Shown: positions 19,769-29,687, numbered from the stretch's first letter. The stretch is DNA of 64,000 nucleotides from Bacteroides mediterraneensis (GCF_900128455.1 NZ_LT635783.1:1762919-1826918), one strand, 5' to 3'. Notes: a model not told the origin generated them from the sequence alone. Program-made: numbers and translations.

Positions 19769-21022
19769 TTAAAGACTTCGCCCTTTTCGTTTCTTCTTCT
19801 TTCTACGCAACTCTCTGTCAAATGCAGCTTCCTGCGCCTCATTTGAAGGACCGCCTCCAGCCATAAGTCCAAGACCGCTGCCGTACTCATCGAACAAGCT
19901 AGAACCATGATATTCCTGTTCCGGCATTGTGACATCTTCCTTCGGGATGGTAAGCGGTATCGGCTGCTCATTCTCGTAAGGTAAGGTGAAGTGCTCCTGC
20001 AGGGCATTGGCAGAAAGATTCGTTCCAAGCCTTGAACCATTGAAAACGCTTTGAGTGCGGTGGTCAATGAATGTTGCTCCGTAGATACGGCCGTCAGCTG
20101 TATGTCGAAAAACAACATCAATGCCCTTTGCTTTCAGCAGTTCAACGAACTTATCCTTATGGTACGTCTGTTTCAAGACTGCTTCTACGCTATGACGGGT
20201 CATCTCGGATAGTTTCTTGTCCTCCTTGAACTTCTTGGCAGAATAAGCGAACCGCTTTTCTATCGCCTCCACACCGACAGATTTGTCAATCTTGGAAGCC
20301 TTGAAAGGATTTCCCACCTTGTTGCCCGGTCCGTCCGTGGCAGAATAGACAAAACCATGATACTCACGACCGCCAACTTCGCCTCTGACTTCCTCCAAGG
20401 ATATATTATATAAGGAGAGAAGTGCACGGTACTCGCCCAAGGACTGGAACCTGTAGGTAGCGCAGAGAGATTTTACGGTATTGGCAACCTGCTTCTTCAC
20501 ATTGCCTTGGCTTACATCCACCTTGCGGAGTGGATTGTCTGCCTGGCGTTGCTTGCGGTCTGCCTTGTGGAGATTGTACTTCTCCTCCAAGTCACGGGTG
20601 ATAGCCTTGCTCCTATGGTAGTTGTATCGGCTATCCAAACACTTGCCGTTTTCATCCACTCGGATAGTCACGATGTGCATGTGATGACGGTCGATGTCCT
20701 CATGCTTGTAAACCATGTATGGCTGGTTGCCATATCCCATGCGCTCCAAGTATTCACGGGCGATGTTCTCCATGTCCATATCCGTCAGCACATCATCGGG
20801 ATGCGGATTCAAGGATATATGCACGACAGGCTTCTCTGTTTTGATGTGCGGAGAAAGGTATCGCTGGAAATCACGCAAGGCATTGGCGATGCTCGTCTTT
20901 CCCGAACAATCATCGAAGATCTTGTTCGTTGCTAAGAGCTTTCCCTCTTCCTTGTTAATCTTTTCACCATTGTATGCCAGTGCGCCATACAATGAACTTC
21001 CGAAACTTATCTTTGCGACCAT
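19769..21022 (-). CDS. mobB: MobB relaxase
   Basis: The product is 417 residues. The relaxase/mobilisation-nuclease domain is N-terminal. It contains HISLNPHPDDVLTD, MVYKHEDIDRHHMHIVTIRV (the metal-binding His triad motif DRHHMHIV) and an active-site Tyr candidate in the N-terminal region (YGALAYN). The C-terminus is basic (RELRRKKKKRKGRSL). It should nick oriT and lead the strand into the recipient. Its start overlaps the end of mobA by 16 bases. Confidence 0.92.
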   Translation of the reverse strand: MVAKISFGSSLYGALAYNGEKINKEEGKLLATNKIFDDCSGKTSIANALRDFQRYLSPHIKTEKPVVHISLNPHPDDVLTDMDMENIAREYLERMGYGNQPYMVYKHEDIDRHHMHIVTIRVDENGKCLDSRYNYHRSKAITRDLEEKYNLHKADRKQRQADNPLRKVDVSQGNVKKQVANTVKSLCATYRFQSLGEYRALLSLYNISLEEVRGEVGGREYHGFVYSATDGPGNKVGNPFKASKIDKSVGVEAIEKRFAYSAKKFKEDKKLSEMTRHSVEAVLKQTYHKDKFVELLKAKGIDVVFRHTADGRIYGATFIDHRTQSVFNGSRLGTNLSANALQEHFTLPYENEQPIPLTIPKEDVTMPEQEYHGSSLFDEYGSGLGLMAGGGPSNEAQEAAFDRELRRKKKKRKGRSL

Positions 21023-21426
21023 CTTTCCTCAAACTTACGGGTTAGTTCAACAATCTCACGGGTAAGAGAGACCAGTTCCCTGGTGCAATTCTCCAGCTTA
21101 TAGAGCAAAGCCATCGCCTTTTTCTCTGAGAAATGACAACGGAGTTCCTTGACAATCTGGTTGTAGTTGTTGCCAATCATTCGGTACTGCGAGTGAAAAG
21201 AAGAAAGCTTGGTGTAGTATTCCACCAATGTCTTGTCCTCGCGCAGCACCTTGAACGGCTCGCCGAAGATGCGTGCCTTGGCAAAAACAGCCTTTGCCTT
21301 CACATCAGTCTGCTCATACATGACGAGGAATTTCATCCACTCGTCATCGTCGAACCGAAGCATCACATGGTGCGACTTCGGGTTCAGCTTGGGGATTCGT
21401 CCCCCTCGTTTTCTTTCTGTGTTCAT
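21007..21426 (-). CDS. mobA: MobA relaxosome accessory protein
   Basis: I chose the ATG at 21426 (MNTERKRGGRIPKLNP). The longer frame to 21471 adds 15 residues that do not look coding. The product of 139 residues has a basic N-terminus and a ribbon-helix-helix-like segment (HHVMLRFDDDEWMKFLVMYE), followed by long helices (FHSQYRMIGNNYNQIVKEL). This matches the MobA/MobC-type relaxosome proteins that bind oriT and assist the relaxase. It is the first gene of the mobABC operon, next to a palindromic region. Confidence 0.88.
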   Translation of the reverse strand: MNTERKRGGRIPKLNPKSHHVMLRFDDDEWMKFLVMYEQTDVKAKAVFAKARIFGEPFKVLREDKTLVEYYTKLSSFHSQYRMIGNNYNQIVKELRCHFSEKKAMALLYKLENCTRELVSLTREIVELTRKFEERWSQR

Positions 21427-21532
21427 ATTAAAATGGATTAAGTGGTATATGCGGCAATAATGGAATTGCACAAACTATCGTCAGATTGGAACATGGGGAG
21501 CCCGACTTCGGAGAGGCTACCAACCCGGCAGG

Positions 21533-21588
21533 GCAAGGTCTTTGGAGAGTAACTCCAAAGGTTTTGAGTAACTCAAAACATACCTTGC
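21533..21588. other. Three-stem palindrome upstream of mobA, candidate oriT element
   Basis: An outer arm GCAAGGT (21533-21539) pairs with ACCTTGC (21582-21588). Inside it lie two perfect hairpins. The first is CTTTGGAG-AGTAA-CTCCAAAG (21540-21560) and the second is GTTTTGAG-TAA-CTCAAAAC (21561-21579). Together they can form a three-way junction in single-stranded DNA. The site is about 107 bases upstream of the mobA start, where oriT is expected. The oriT role is inferred. Confidence 0.55.
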
Positions 21589-22275
21589 TATGTCTTTGAG
21601 GACATAAAAATCCGCTTAGGGTGGATTGAAGTTAGCCTTCGTAAGAAGCTGTCCCCATCCCGAATGGAAGCTGTTCGGGAAATCCAGTCCTTTGCGGAAT
21701 ATCAAGCCTTGTTCTTCTCGGAACGATATGGATGCGCTATCCATCGCTTTGCCTTTCGGGTGCAAAATTACGGCTAAAATAGCACCCTTGGAACAGATGC
21801 ACCCCAGACAACCACTGCAACTATCGGCAACATGCTGCCACAGGATTTGAAAACCATTGTTTTTCGGATTTTTCGTTGTTACTTTGCAGCGTGAATGACA
21901 GACATACATGTCTTGAATGATGCAAAACAGACGGCATATTCAGATGCTCCAATGCAGTCATATAAAACGTATTACATGTAATATGATAAAACGTTTGACA
22001 TGCAAAATGCTTGATATGTAAAATGTAATATAAGTATGCACAAATGTGGCATGACATACAGACTGGCTATAGAACAGTTATGAAGCATGACATATATAAA
22101 AGCCATATAGCAAGCATAAAAACAATATAACTGATACGAAAGTTGCATAACATATAATATCACTTGCAAGCCTCATGGCTCATAGATTTGCACCATAGCA
22201 TGTAGGATGTATCGCAAATAAAAATGCAATACCGCATTATAACAAACAAGATGTATAACTCATAAAAAGACAAAC
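21589..22275. other. Gene-free leader between mob and tra operons
   Basis: I see no credible gene here. The first 200 bases are mixed sequence. From about 21900 it is AT-rich, with loosely repeated words such as GACATGCAAAATG, GATATGTAAAATG and GTATGCACAAATG roughly 20 bases apart. It must contain the divergent promoters of mobA and traA and probably the remainder of the transfer origin. Confidence 0.5.
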
Positions 22276-23037
22276 ATGAAGAAAGAACCAACATTCATCG
22301 CCTTCTCCACCCAAAAGGGAGGAGCTGGCAAGACAACACTAACGGTGTTGATGGCAAGTTACCTTTATTATGTCAGAGGTTACGATGTCGTGGTGGTTGA
22401 CTGTGATTTTCCACAGTTCAGCATCAAGGACATGAGAGAGCGTGACATGCAGAACATCGAGAGTAATGAGTATCTGTTGAGACAGACGCATGAGATGATG
22501 AGAAGAACAGGCAAGCCTGCCTATCCAATCGTGGAGAGTCGTCCCGACGAGGCTGTGGAAACAGTAAAGCCTTTCTTGGAAATGGACACACCGCCAGACT
22601 TCATCTTCTTTGACCTCGCAGGAACGATTGACAACCTCGGTGTCATAGAGACCATTGCCACGATGGACTACATCTTTTGTCCGATTACAGCAGACAATGT
22701 TGTGTTAAGAAGTTCCATCATGTTCGCCAGTCAGTTGAACGATATGTTCATCAGCGTCGGCAAGACAAATATCAAGGAACTGAATATGCTTTGGAACATG
22801 GTTGATGCAAGAGAGAAAACAAACCTCTACGAGAAAGCTGGTTGTGTGATGGACGGATTGGGATTGTCTGTGTTGAACACCTACATCCCAGACAGTAAGC
22901 GTTTCAGAAAGGAATGTGCAGAGGATGGTAACAAGGTTGTCTTTCGCTCTACGATTCTACCTCCCGACAAGCAACTGATAAAGGGCAGCAACATAGAGAA
23001 ATTGGCTGACGAAATATTATCCATTATCAAGAAGTAA
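22276..23037 (+). CDS. traA: TraA, ParA/MinD-like ATPase
   Basis: The product is 253 residues. A deviant Walker A motif KGGAGKTTLTVLM follows MKKEPTFIAFSTQ. The second acidic motif is VVVVDCDFPQ and the FIFFDLAGT segment follows at about residue 114. The ParA family assignment is secure. In CTnDOT this is the first gene of the transfer operon; its precise role is unknown. Its stop overlaps the first possible start of the next gene by one base. Confidence 0.88.
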   Translation: MKKEPTFIAFSTQKGGAGKTTLTVLMASYLYYVRGYDVVVVDCDFPQFSIKDMRERDMQNIESNEYLLRQTHEMMRRTGKPAYPIVESRPDEAVETVKPFLEMDTPPDFIFFDLAGTIDNLGVIETIATMDYIFCPITADNVVLRSSIMFASQLNDMFISVGKTNIKELNMLWNMVDAREKTNLYEKAGCVMDGLGLSVLNTYIPDSKRFRKECAEDGNKVVFRSTILPPDKQLIKGSNIEKLADEILSIIKK

Positions 23038-23453
23038 TGTGTATGGCAAAGAATTTAAAAGTAAACATTGACTCGGAAGAGTTCAGAAACTCATTCCGCC
23101 CACACATGCCACCAAGCAGGGCTTCAACGGAAGAACCTATACAGAAGGAGGCACTAAAGAGCGAGGTAAGTAAACAAAAAGAAGCAATGCCTTCCAAGGG
23201 TACTTCATCTCTCATGGATGAATACCAAGAAAGGTATATTCGCAGGTCTGAGAATCCAGCTCGTTCTGGCAAGATGACATACATCCGAAAGGAGTATCAT
23301 GAAACCATCATGCGCCTCGTGTCTGTCATTAACCGTGAGGATATGTCTTTGTCGGGCTATATAGACCATGTGCTGACAGAACATTTCCAAAAGTATGGGG
23401 AAGTTATCAAAGAGGTGTATAAGAAGAATAACAAGGATATAATCATGTGGTAA
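23037..23453 (+). CDS. traB: TraB-type conjugal transfer protein (DUF3408-like)
   Basis: The product is 138 residues, or 136 if the second ATG at 23043 is used. The N-terminal half is charged and disordered. The C-terminal half is the DUF3408-like domain (YIRKEYHETIMRLVSVI, LSGYIDHVLTEHFQKYGEVI), which resembles ribbon-helix-helix DNA-binding proteins. The ATG overlaps the traA stop (TAATG), so translation is probably coupled. Function is unknown. Confidence 0.75.
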   Translation: MCMAKNLKVNIDSEEFRNSFRPHMPPSRASTEEPIQKEALKSEVSKQKEAMPSKGTSSLMDEYQERYIRRSENPARSGKMTYIRKEYHETIMRLVSVINREDMSLSGYIDHVLTEHFQKYGEVIKEVYKKNNKDIIMW

Positions 23454-23454
23454 T

Positions 23455-24156
23455 ATGGAAATAATGTTATTGATAATTGTACTCCTGTATTTTATGTGGA
23501 GTATAGCAGTCTTGGTATTTGATGCCGACATCTGGCTTAGAAGCAAGTTGAGAATAGAAAAGACTAATGTGGCACCTAAGGAAAGTCCGCCTATTCCTGC
23601 TGATGACTTCATTGTCAGACACACCTATACTGTCTCACCGAAAAAAGTCCCAAGCGAACCTGTGCAAATTAAACGGGAGGATGATGGTGAAACAATAAGG
23701 GAAAATGAGGTTACATTCGAGGATGATCAATCTTTGGTGAAGTCCGCCCGTATTCCTGACAATAAGTTGGATGAAGTTTTCACAGATACACGTATTGAGG
23801 ATGTTGACGTGAAATACGATGAATCAGAAGAAGAGCCTGTTGTTGAACAAGCAAGTGGCAATAGCTTTGAGGAGATAGACAAGGCTGTTGAAACAGCAAG
23901 CAAGCCGAATGCCACAAACGAAGAATGTGCTCATGCTGGCAAGGTGTTTATTGAAATGGAAGGCAATGAACTTTTCAACATGATAGCGGAACGTTCCAAG
24001 CAGATCAAACGCAGAATGAATGCGTTGATGGAATTGCACATGTCGAGCGTTTCCACCATCAAGCCTACATCAGAAAAAGCAACAAAAGCTATCAAAAAGA
24101 AGAAACTTGTTGTACCAGAAGACTTCAAGGATTTCAATATCAGAGATTTTGTATAA
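23455..24156 (+). CDS. TraC-position conjugal transfer protein, membrane-anchored (DUF4122-like)
   Basis: The product is 233 residues. One N-terminal membrane segment (MLLIIVLLYFMWSIAVLVF) is followed by a long acidic low-complexity stretch (residues 45-140) and a conserved-looking C-terminus ending VVPEDFKDFNIRDFV. The position fits the third gene of CTnDOT-type tra operons. The DUF4122 assignment is from the general look and position, not a search. Confidence 0.6.
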   Translation: MEIMLLIIVLLYFMWSIAVLVFDADIWLRSKLRIEKTNVAPKESPPIPADDFIVRHTYTVSPKKVPSEPVQIKREDDGETIRENEVTFEDDQSLVKSARIPDNKLDEVFTDTRIEDVDVKYDESEEEPVVEQASGNSFEEIDKAVETASKPNATNEECAHAGKVFIEMEGNELFNMIAERSKQIKRRMNALMELHMSSVSTIKPTSEKATKAIKKKKLVVPEDFKDFNIRDFV

Positions 24157-24164
24157 CAATAAAA

Positions 24165-24500
24165 ATGAGAATTATGAAAAAAGCAAGAAAGAACAACGGG
24201 ACTAAGGAGCACATCTGTGTTCAGTCCATAGTGAATGTAACCATGTCGTCAAGTACCAACAACAGAAATGGGTACATCGGCAAGTTCATGACGGATGCAG
24301 GCTTTACTGCAAGACTTGGCAGACAGGTAAGCATCAGTGAGGAAACTCATGAGCGAGTAATGAAGTTTGTCAGTGTCGTAGGCAAAGGACAGGTTTCCAT
24401 GGCAAGTTTCATCGAGAATATCATCAACGAGCACTTCAACATCCACAATGCCGAAATAAAGGCTGCGTTTGATGAAGGACTCAAGGCATATCGCATCTAA
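24165..24500 (+). CDS. TraD-position DUF3408-like protein
   Basis: The product is 111 residues, or 108 from the ATG at 24174. The C-terminal domain (VSISEETHERVMKFVSVV, MASFIENIINEHFNIHNAEI) matches the one in the gene at 23037, so the operon carries two paralogues of this small, probably DNA-binding family. Role in transfer is unknown. Confidence 0.7.
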   Translation: MRIMKKARKNNGTKEHICVQSIVNVTMSSSTNNRNGYIGKFMTDAGFTARLGRQVSISEETHERVMKFVSVVGKGQVSMASFIENIINEHFNIHNAEIKAAFDEGLKAYRI

Positions 24501-24654
24501 CAACAAGACAGTACACCAATGAAAAAGAAAGACTACGGCTAAAATCTCAGCTCGCCACTGAATCCACAAGTCGGCATCATGCCGCATGAGTAAACAAAAG
24601 TATCAACCGCCAGCCGGGATCATCCAATCCCCAAGGCACAGAAAAAAACGATTT

Positions 24655-24960
24655 ATGAACAAGAAAAACAGAATCATTCTTCTTGCTGCGATGATTTTCG
24701 CAGCCGTATCACAGACATTCGCGCAAGGCAACGGACTTGCAGGTATCAACGAGGCAACAAGTATGGTGACCTCCTACTTCGACCCGGGCACGAAGCTCAT
24801 CTACGCCATCGGTGCCGTGGTGGGTCTCATCGGAGGCATCAAGGTGTATGGCAAGTTCTCGTCAGGCGACCCGGACACGAGCAAGACTGCCGCAAGCTGG
24901 TTCGGAGCCTGCATCTTCCTCATCGTGAGTGCAACCATCCTCCGCTCGTTCTTCCTATAA
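24655..24960 (+). CDS. traE: TraE (DUF4134), conjugative transposon membrane protein
   Basis: I chose the ATG at 24655, which gives a signal peptide (MNKKNRIILLAAMIFAAVSQTFA without the remainder), rather than the upstream ATG at 24586. The mature part is small, with two hydrophobic helices (LIYAIGAVVGLIGGIKVYG and ACIFLIVSATILRSFFL). This matches VirB2-like pilin/TraE proteins of Bacteroidetes ICEs. It lies 20 bases before traF. Confidence 0.88.
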   Translation: MNKKNRIILLAAMIFAAVSQTFAQGNGLAGINEATSMVTSYFDPGTKLIYAIGAVVGLIGGIKVYGKFSSGDPDTSKTAASWFGACIFLIVSATILRSFFL

Positions 24961-24980
24961 TATAATAAGGTATAAGACTT

Positions 24981-25307
24981 ATGGCTGACTACCCAATCAA
25001 CAAGGGCATCGGTCATTCGGTTGAGTTCAAGGGACTGAAGGCACAGTACCTCTTCATCTTCGCAGGTGGACTGCTTGCCGTCTTCTTCCTTGTGGTAGTC
25101 CTCTATATGGCTGGTGCGGATCAATTGGTCTGCATCGGCTTGGGTCTCACGCTCGGATCATTGCTAGTATGGGGAATATTCCATCTGAACAACAAGTACG
25201 GTGAGCATGGACTGATGAAGCTCCTTGCCGCCAAGAGCCATCCACGCTATATCCTCAACCGAAGGAAAACAAACCGAATGTTCAAACATAAAAAGAAAGA
25301 AGAATGA
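24981..25307 (+). CDS. traF: TraF (DUF4133), VirB3-like membrane protein
   Basis: The product is 108 residues. It has two adjacent membrane helices (YLFIFAGGLLAVFFLVVVLY and CIGLGLTLGSLLVWGIFHL) and a basic C-terminus. Size and position directly before the VirB4-type ATPase gene match VirB3 homologues. It overlaps traG by four bases (ATGA). Confidence 0.87.
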   Translation: MADYPINKGIGHSVEFKGLKAQYLFIFAGGLLAVFFLVVVLYMAGADQLVCIGLGLTLGSLLVWGIFHLNNKYGEHGLMKLLAAKSHPRYILNRRKTNRMFKHKKKEE

Positions 25308-27328
25308 GAAATATCAGAAAATCAAGCACCCTTGAAAGCAAGTTCCCGTTGCTTGCCGTGGAGCAAGGCTGCATTATCTCCAAGAATGGCGACATCACGG
25401 TCGCCTACGAGGTGACGCTCCCCGAAATCTTCACGGTAACATCGCAGGAGTATGAGTCGGTACATGCCGCATGGTGCAAGGCTATCAAGGTGCTGCCAGA
25501 CTACAGCATCGTACACAAGCAGGACTGGTTCGTGAAAGAGAACTATGCGCCGGACTTGCAGAATAGCGATATGAGCTTTCTGTCAAGAAGCTACGAGAGA
25601 CACTTCAATGAGCGTCCTTACCTGCATCACCAGTGTTACCTGTTCCTCACCAAGACCACCAAGGAGCGTATGGCACACCAAAGCAATTTTTCCACCTTGT
25701 GCCGTGGGCATATCATCCCCAAGGAAATCAAGGACAAGGAAACGGTAGCAAGATTCCTCGATGCCGTGGAGCAGTTCGCAAGAATCATCAACGACAGTGG
25801 TTATATATCATTGCGAAAGTTGGCTGATGATGAAATCACAGGCACGGAACGGACAACGGGACTTGTAGGCAAGTACCTATCGCTCTCCACGGAGAACGTG
25901 CAATGTTTGGAGGATATGGAATTGTCTGCAAGTGGTATGCGTATCGGAAACAAACACCTATGCCTTCATACCTTGTCGCAAACGGAAGACTTGCCAACGG
26001 AAGTATCTACGGACAACCGCTTTGAGCGATTGTCCACTGATCGAAGTGACTGCCGACTATCTTTTGCCGCTCCAGTTGGCTTGCTGTTGTCCTGCAATCA
26101 TATCTATAACCAGTATGTCTTCATAGACAACAGTGACGAGACCTTGCAGAAGTTCGAGAAGACCGCACGTAACATGCACTCGCTGTCAAGGTACAGCCGA
26201 CAGAACGCCATCAACAAGGAATGGATTGACGAGTATCTGAACGAGGCTCACTCACAAGGCTTGCAGTCTGTCCGTGCCCATTTCAATGTTATGGCATGGG
26301 GCGAGGATATGGAAGAGTTGAAGCATCTTCGCAACGACGTAGGCAGTCAGTTGGCAAGCATGGAATGTGTGCCACGCCACAATACGGTGGATTGTCCGAC
26401 ACTTTTCTGGGCAGCGATACCCGGCAACGAGGGGGATTTCCCGTCAGAGGAGAGTTTCCATACCTTCATTGAGCAGTCAGTGTGCCTCTTCACGGAGGAA
26501 ACCAACTATATGGATTCTCCCTCACCGTTCGGCATCAAGATGGCAGACCGCATCAGTGGTAAGCCGCTGCACATTGACATCTCTGACCTGCCGATGAGAA
26601 AAGGCGTGACAACCAACCGCAACAAGTTCGTGCTCGGACCATCGGGAAGTGGAAAGTCGTTCTTCATGAACCACCTCGTCAGACAGTATTACGAGCAAGG
26701 CACGCATGTGGTCTTGGTGGATACGGGAAATTCCTACCAGGGACTCTGCGAGATAATCAACAGAAAGACAGGTGGAAAGGATGGTATCTACTATACCTAT
26801 ACGGATGAGAGTCCCATCTCATTCAATCCGTTCTTCACCGAGGATAAGGTCTTTGACATCGAGAAGCGTGAGAGCATCAAGACTTTGCTCCTGACACTTT
26901 GGAAGAAGGACAACGAGCCTGCCACACGAGCGGAAGAGGTTGCCTTGTCAAATGCCGTGTCGCTCTACATCGGTAAACTGAAAGAGGAAAGCGACATCGT
27001 GCCGTGCTTCAATACCTTCTATGAGTTTGTGGGAACGGAATACCGCAAGGTACTGGAAGAAAAGAAAGTCCGTGAGAAAGATTTTGATATAGACGGATTT
27101 CTCAACGTGCTGGAACCTTACTACAAGGGTGGTGAGTACGACTATCTGCTTAACTCCGACAAGGAGCTTGACCTGCTGCACAAGCGGTTCATCGTTTTCG
27201 AGATTGATTCCATCAAGGACCATCCAATCCTGTTCCCGGTCACGACCATCATCATCATGGAGCTGTTCATCAACAAGATGCGCCGCCTGAAAGGCATCCG
27301 CAAGATGATAGTGATAGAAGAAGCATGG
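25304..27328 (+). CDS. traG: TraG, VirB4-type conjugation ATPase, exon 1
   Basis: This 675-codon part contains the N-terminal VirB4 domain, Walker A VLGPSGSGKSFFMNHL at about residue 445, and Walker B IRKMIVIEEAW at its very end. The frame breaks right after the Trp codon TGG at 27326-27328, where a group II intron begins. The downstream exon (29729-30205) resumes with KAIASANMASYIKYLYK, the natural continuation in VirB4 proteins. The joined product is about 833 residues, the usual TraG size. The intron is in the sense orientation, so splicing can restore the message. TraG should energise assembly of the mating channel. Confidence 0.9.
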
Positions 27329-27656
27329 CTGTGACATGTAAGTCTTGTATATGATTGTTCAACTTTCATTCCACGAGTTGGAAATAGAACGATTGAACCT
27401 GTTGTTCCGTCAACAGTAGCCTATGGGAACGTGCGGTATTAAGCAATGAACCCGTGCGGTAACAGAACCAACAATGAAGCCCTTCCGAAAGGAGAAGTCT
27501 GAACCGTGAGGGGATGACAACTGCCGTTAGTATCGAACGACAGGGGAGCTAGGCTGAATGGTATGAATAACGTAATGTGAACCGTTGATAAACGTCGTAA
27601 CTTCGAATGAGCTGCTAATGATACTGGGCTCTAACCCAAAAGGGATGCAGTCGGAT

Positions 27657-27677
27657 AACCTTCTCCATGCTAAGGTT
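27657..27677 (+). other. EBS1 hairpin of group II intron copy 1
   Basis: A perfect stem AACCTT / AAGGTT presents the loop CTCCATGCT. Within it CCATGC is the exact complement of the last six exon bases, GCATGG, in traG. At the traI site the exon end is GTGTGG, which pairs with the same loop through four Watson-Crick and two G-U pairs. Confidence 0.75.
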
Positions 27678-27956
27678 ACACGGACATAACGACTGCCGGC
27701 GGATAGACGGATTCTAACCCATTCGTTTGTCATATACAAGAAACATGGTAAACCCGTACTTCTCCTGTTAACAGCAGGTAAGCAGACCGTAAGTGAAGCC
27801 GAATGGAGTGCGGGCAGAGGAATGCGGAGAAAGCGAATGCCGTTCTATAATGGAACGGATAGAGGTTGAAACATCACCTCACACGAAAGTGGGCAGACTT
27901 CCGCATGGTGGATGTTTTACAAGAAACTTATAGAACTTATTAAAGGAGAAAAGCAA

Positions 27957-29612
27957 ATGAACGAGATTAAAACATCGTGTGCATCTACTGACCGGAAATG
28001 GAGCACTTGGGAAAGCATAGACTGGAACAAGTGTGAGATAGCGGTTAATAAGCTACAAGCACGTATTGTAAAAGCTCAAAAGGCGGGCAAACACGGCAAG
28101 GTGAAATCTTTGCAATGGGTGCTAACGCATTCGTTTTACGCTAAAGCTTTAGCCGTAAAGCGTGTTACATCAAACAGTGGCAGTGACACCGCAGGCGTTG
28201 ACAAGGTGAAATGGTCAACTCCCAATGCCAGATTCAAGGCTATCGGTGAACTGAAAAGAAGAGGCTACAAGCCCCAGCCGTTAAAAAGGGTCAATATCAA
28301 AAAGAGTAATGGGAAACTACGTCCTTTAGGTATCCCGACGATGAAAGACAGGGCTATGCAGGCATTATACCTGCTTGCGTTGGAACCTGTATCGGAAACA
28401 ACTGCGGACAGTAATTCCTACGGTTTCCGTAAAGAGAGAAGTACTGGAGATGCAAGGGAACAATGTTTTTGTGTCCTTGCAAAGAAAACTTCTCCCGAAT
28501 GGATTATGGAGGGTGACATCAAAGGTTGTTTCGACCACATCAGCCACGAATGGCTGCTGAACAATATCCCTATGGATAAAGTGATGCTGCGGAAATGGCT
28601 CAAATGCGGTTTTGTCTTCAACAAGGAGCTATTCCCTACGGAAGAGGGTACCCCACAGGGCGGTATCATCTCACCAACTCTTGCGAATATGACACTGGAC
28701 GGGCTGCAAACTATGCTTGCAGAGAAGTATCACAAGAAATTTGTAAACAGGAAAACGACCTACTATCCCAAAGTACATCTTGTACGCTATGCGGATGATT
28801 TTATCATCACGGGTAGAAGCAAGGAAGCTTTGGAAGAAATCAAACCGTTAGTAGTAGACTTTCTCAAGGAAAGGGGATTAACCCTGTCGGAAGAGAAAAC
28901 AAAGATTACGCACATTGATGACGGATTTGATTTTCTTGGGTACAATATCCGAAAATACAAAGGAGTGCTTCTAATCAAACCGTCCAAAAAGAGCCTGAAG
29001 AAATTCATGCAGAAAATCCGGGGAATCATTGATTCCAATAAAGGAAGCAAACAGGAATCACTTATAAGGCTCTTGAATCCTGTGATAACAGGCTGGGTAA
29101 ACTACTATAAGAATTGTGTGGCTTCTGACACATTCGGAAAAGCTGACTACCTGATATTTGAAAAGTTATGGCAATGGGCTAAGAGACGACACCCCAAGAA
29201 AGGCAAATACTGGATTGCCGACCGATACTTTACACGGATAAAAAACCGCAACTGGTGCTTCGTGGCAAACTTCAAGAAAGGCAAGACTGATGACAGGATT
29301 GCACTGAAAAGGCTGTATGACACAAAGATTACCCGATATGTCAAGGTAAAAGGTGAAGCAAATCCCTTTGACCCCGAATGGACAGAGTATTTTGAAAAGC
29401 GTAAGACTTACAAGATGCTACAGTCGCTCAACGGTAGAAAATCATTGCTGTACATGTGGGAAAGACAGAACCATTTATGTCCCGTATGTGGTAAACCCAT
29501 AGACAAGGAACATCCTTGGGGAACTTCCCAACAAATAGTCAATGGCAAGAAAGTAAATTTCCTGCTGCATGACAGCTGTAGAAGAAAAGTCATTCAAACT
29601 AATAAGATGTAA
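27957..29612 (+). CDS. ltrA: Group II intron reverse transcriptase/maturase with HNH endonuclease
   Basis: I prefer the ATG at 27957 (MNEIKTSCAST), preceded by AAAGGAGA, over the one at 27912. The product is 551 residues. RT motifs include GIPTMKDRAMQALYLLALEP, GTPQGGIISPTLANM and the catalytic LVRYADDFIITG. Maturase domain X follows (VITGWVNYYKNCVAS). The C-terminal HNH zinc-type endonuclease has CPVCGKPI and LLHDSCRRK. It should splice the intron RNA and drive retrohoming. The translated product of the second copy is identical. Confidence 0.95.
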   Translation: MNEIKTSCASTDRKWSTWESIDWNKCEIAVNKLQARIVKAQKAGKHGKVKSLQWVLTHSFYAKALAVKRVTSNSGSDTAGVDKVKWSTPNARFKAIGELKRRGYKPQPLKRVNIKKSNGKLRPLGIPTMKDRAMQALYLLALEPVSETTADSNSYGFRKERSTGDAREQCFCVLAKKTSPEWIMEGDIKGCFDHISHEWLLNNIPMDKVMLRKWLKCGFVFNKELFPTEEGTPQGGIISPTLANMTLDGLQTMLAEKYHKKFVNRKTTYYPKVHLVRYADDFIITGRSKEALEEIKPLVVDFLKERGLTLSEEKTKITHIDDGFDFLGYNIRKYKGVLLIKPSKKSLKKFMQKIRGIIDSNKGSKQESLIRLLNPVITGWVNYYKNCVASDTFGKADYLIFEKLWQWAKRRHPKKGKYWIADRYFTRIKNRNWCFVANFKKGKTDDRIALKRLYDTKITRYVKVKGEANPFDPEWTEYFEKRKTYKMLQSLNGRKSLLYMWERQNHLCPVCGKPIDKEHPWGTSQQIVNGKKVNFLLHDSCRRKVIQTNKM

Positions 29613-29653
29613 CTATGAGCTGGTTTCTATTAAATAGAAATTTAACACTGCTT

Positions 29654-29687
29654 GAGCCGTATGATTGGAAACTTTCATGTACGGTTC
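29654..29687 (+). ncRNA. Group II intron domain V, copy 1
   Basis: It is 34 nt, the canonical length, running from GAGCCGTATG to GTACGGTTC with a GAAA tetraloop and an AGC catalytic triad at its 5' side. Domain VI follows, with a GGGGCAGTAATGCCCC-type stem and an unpaired A near CTGACCTA as the likely branch point. Confidence 0.85.
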
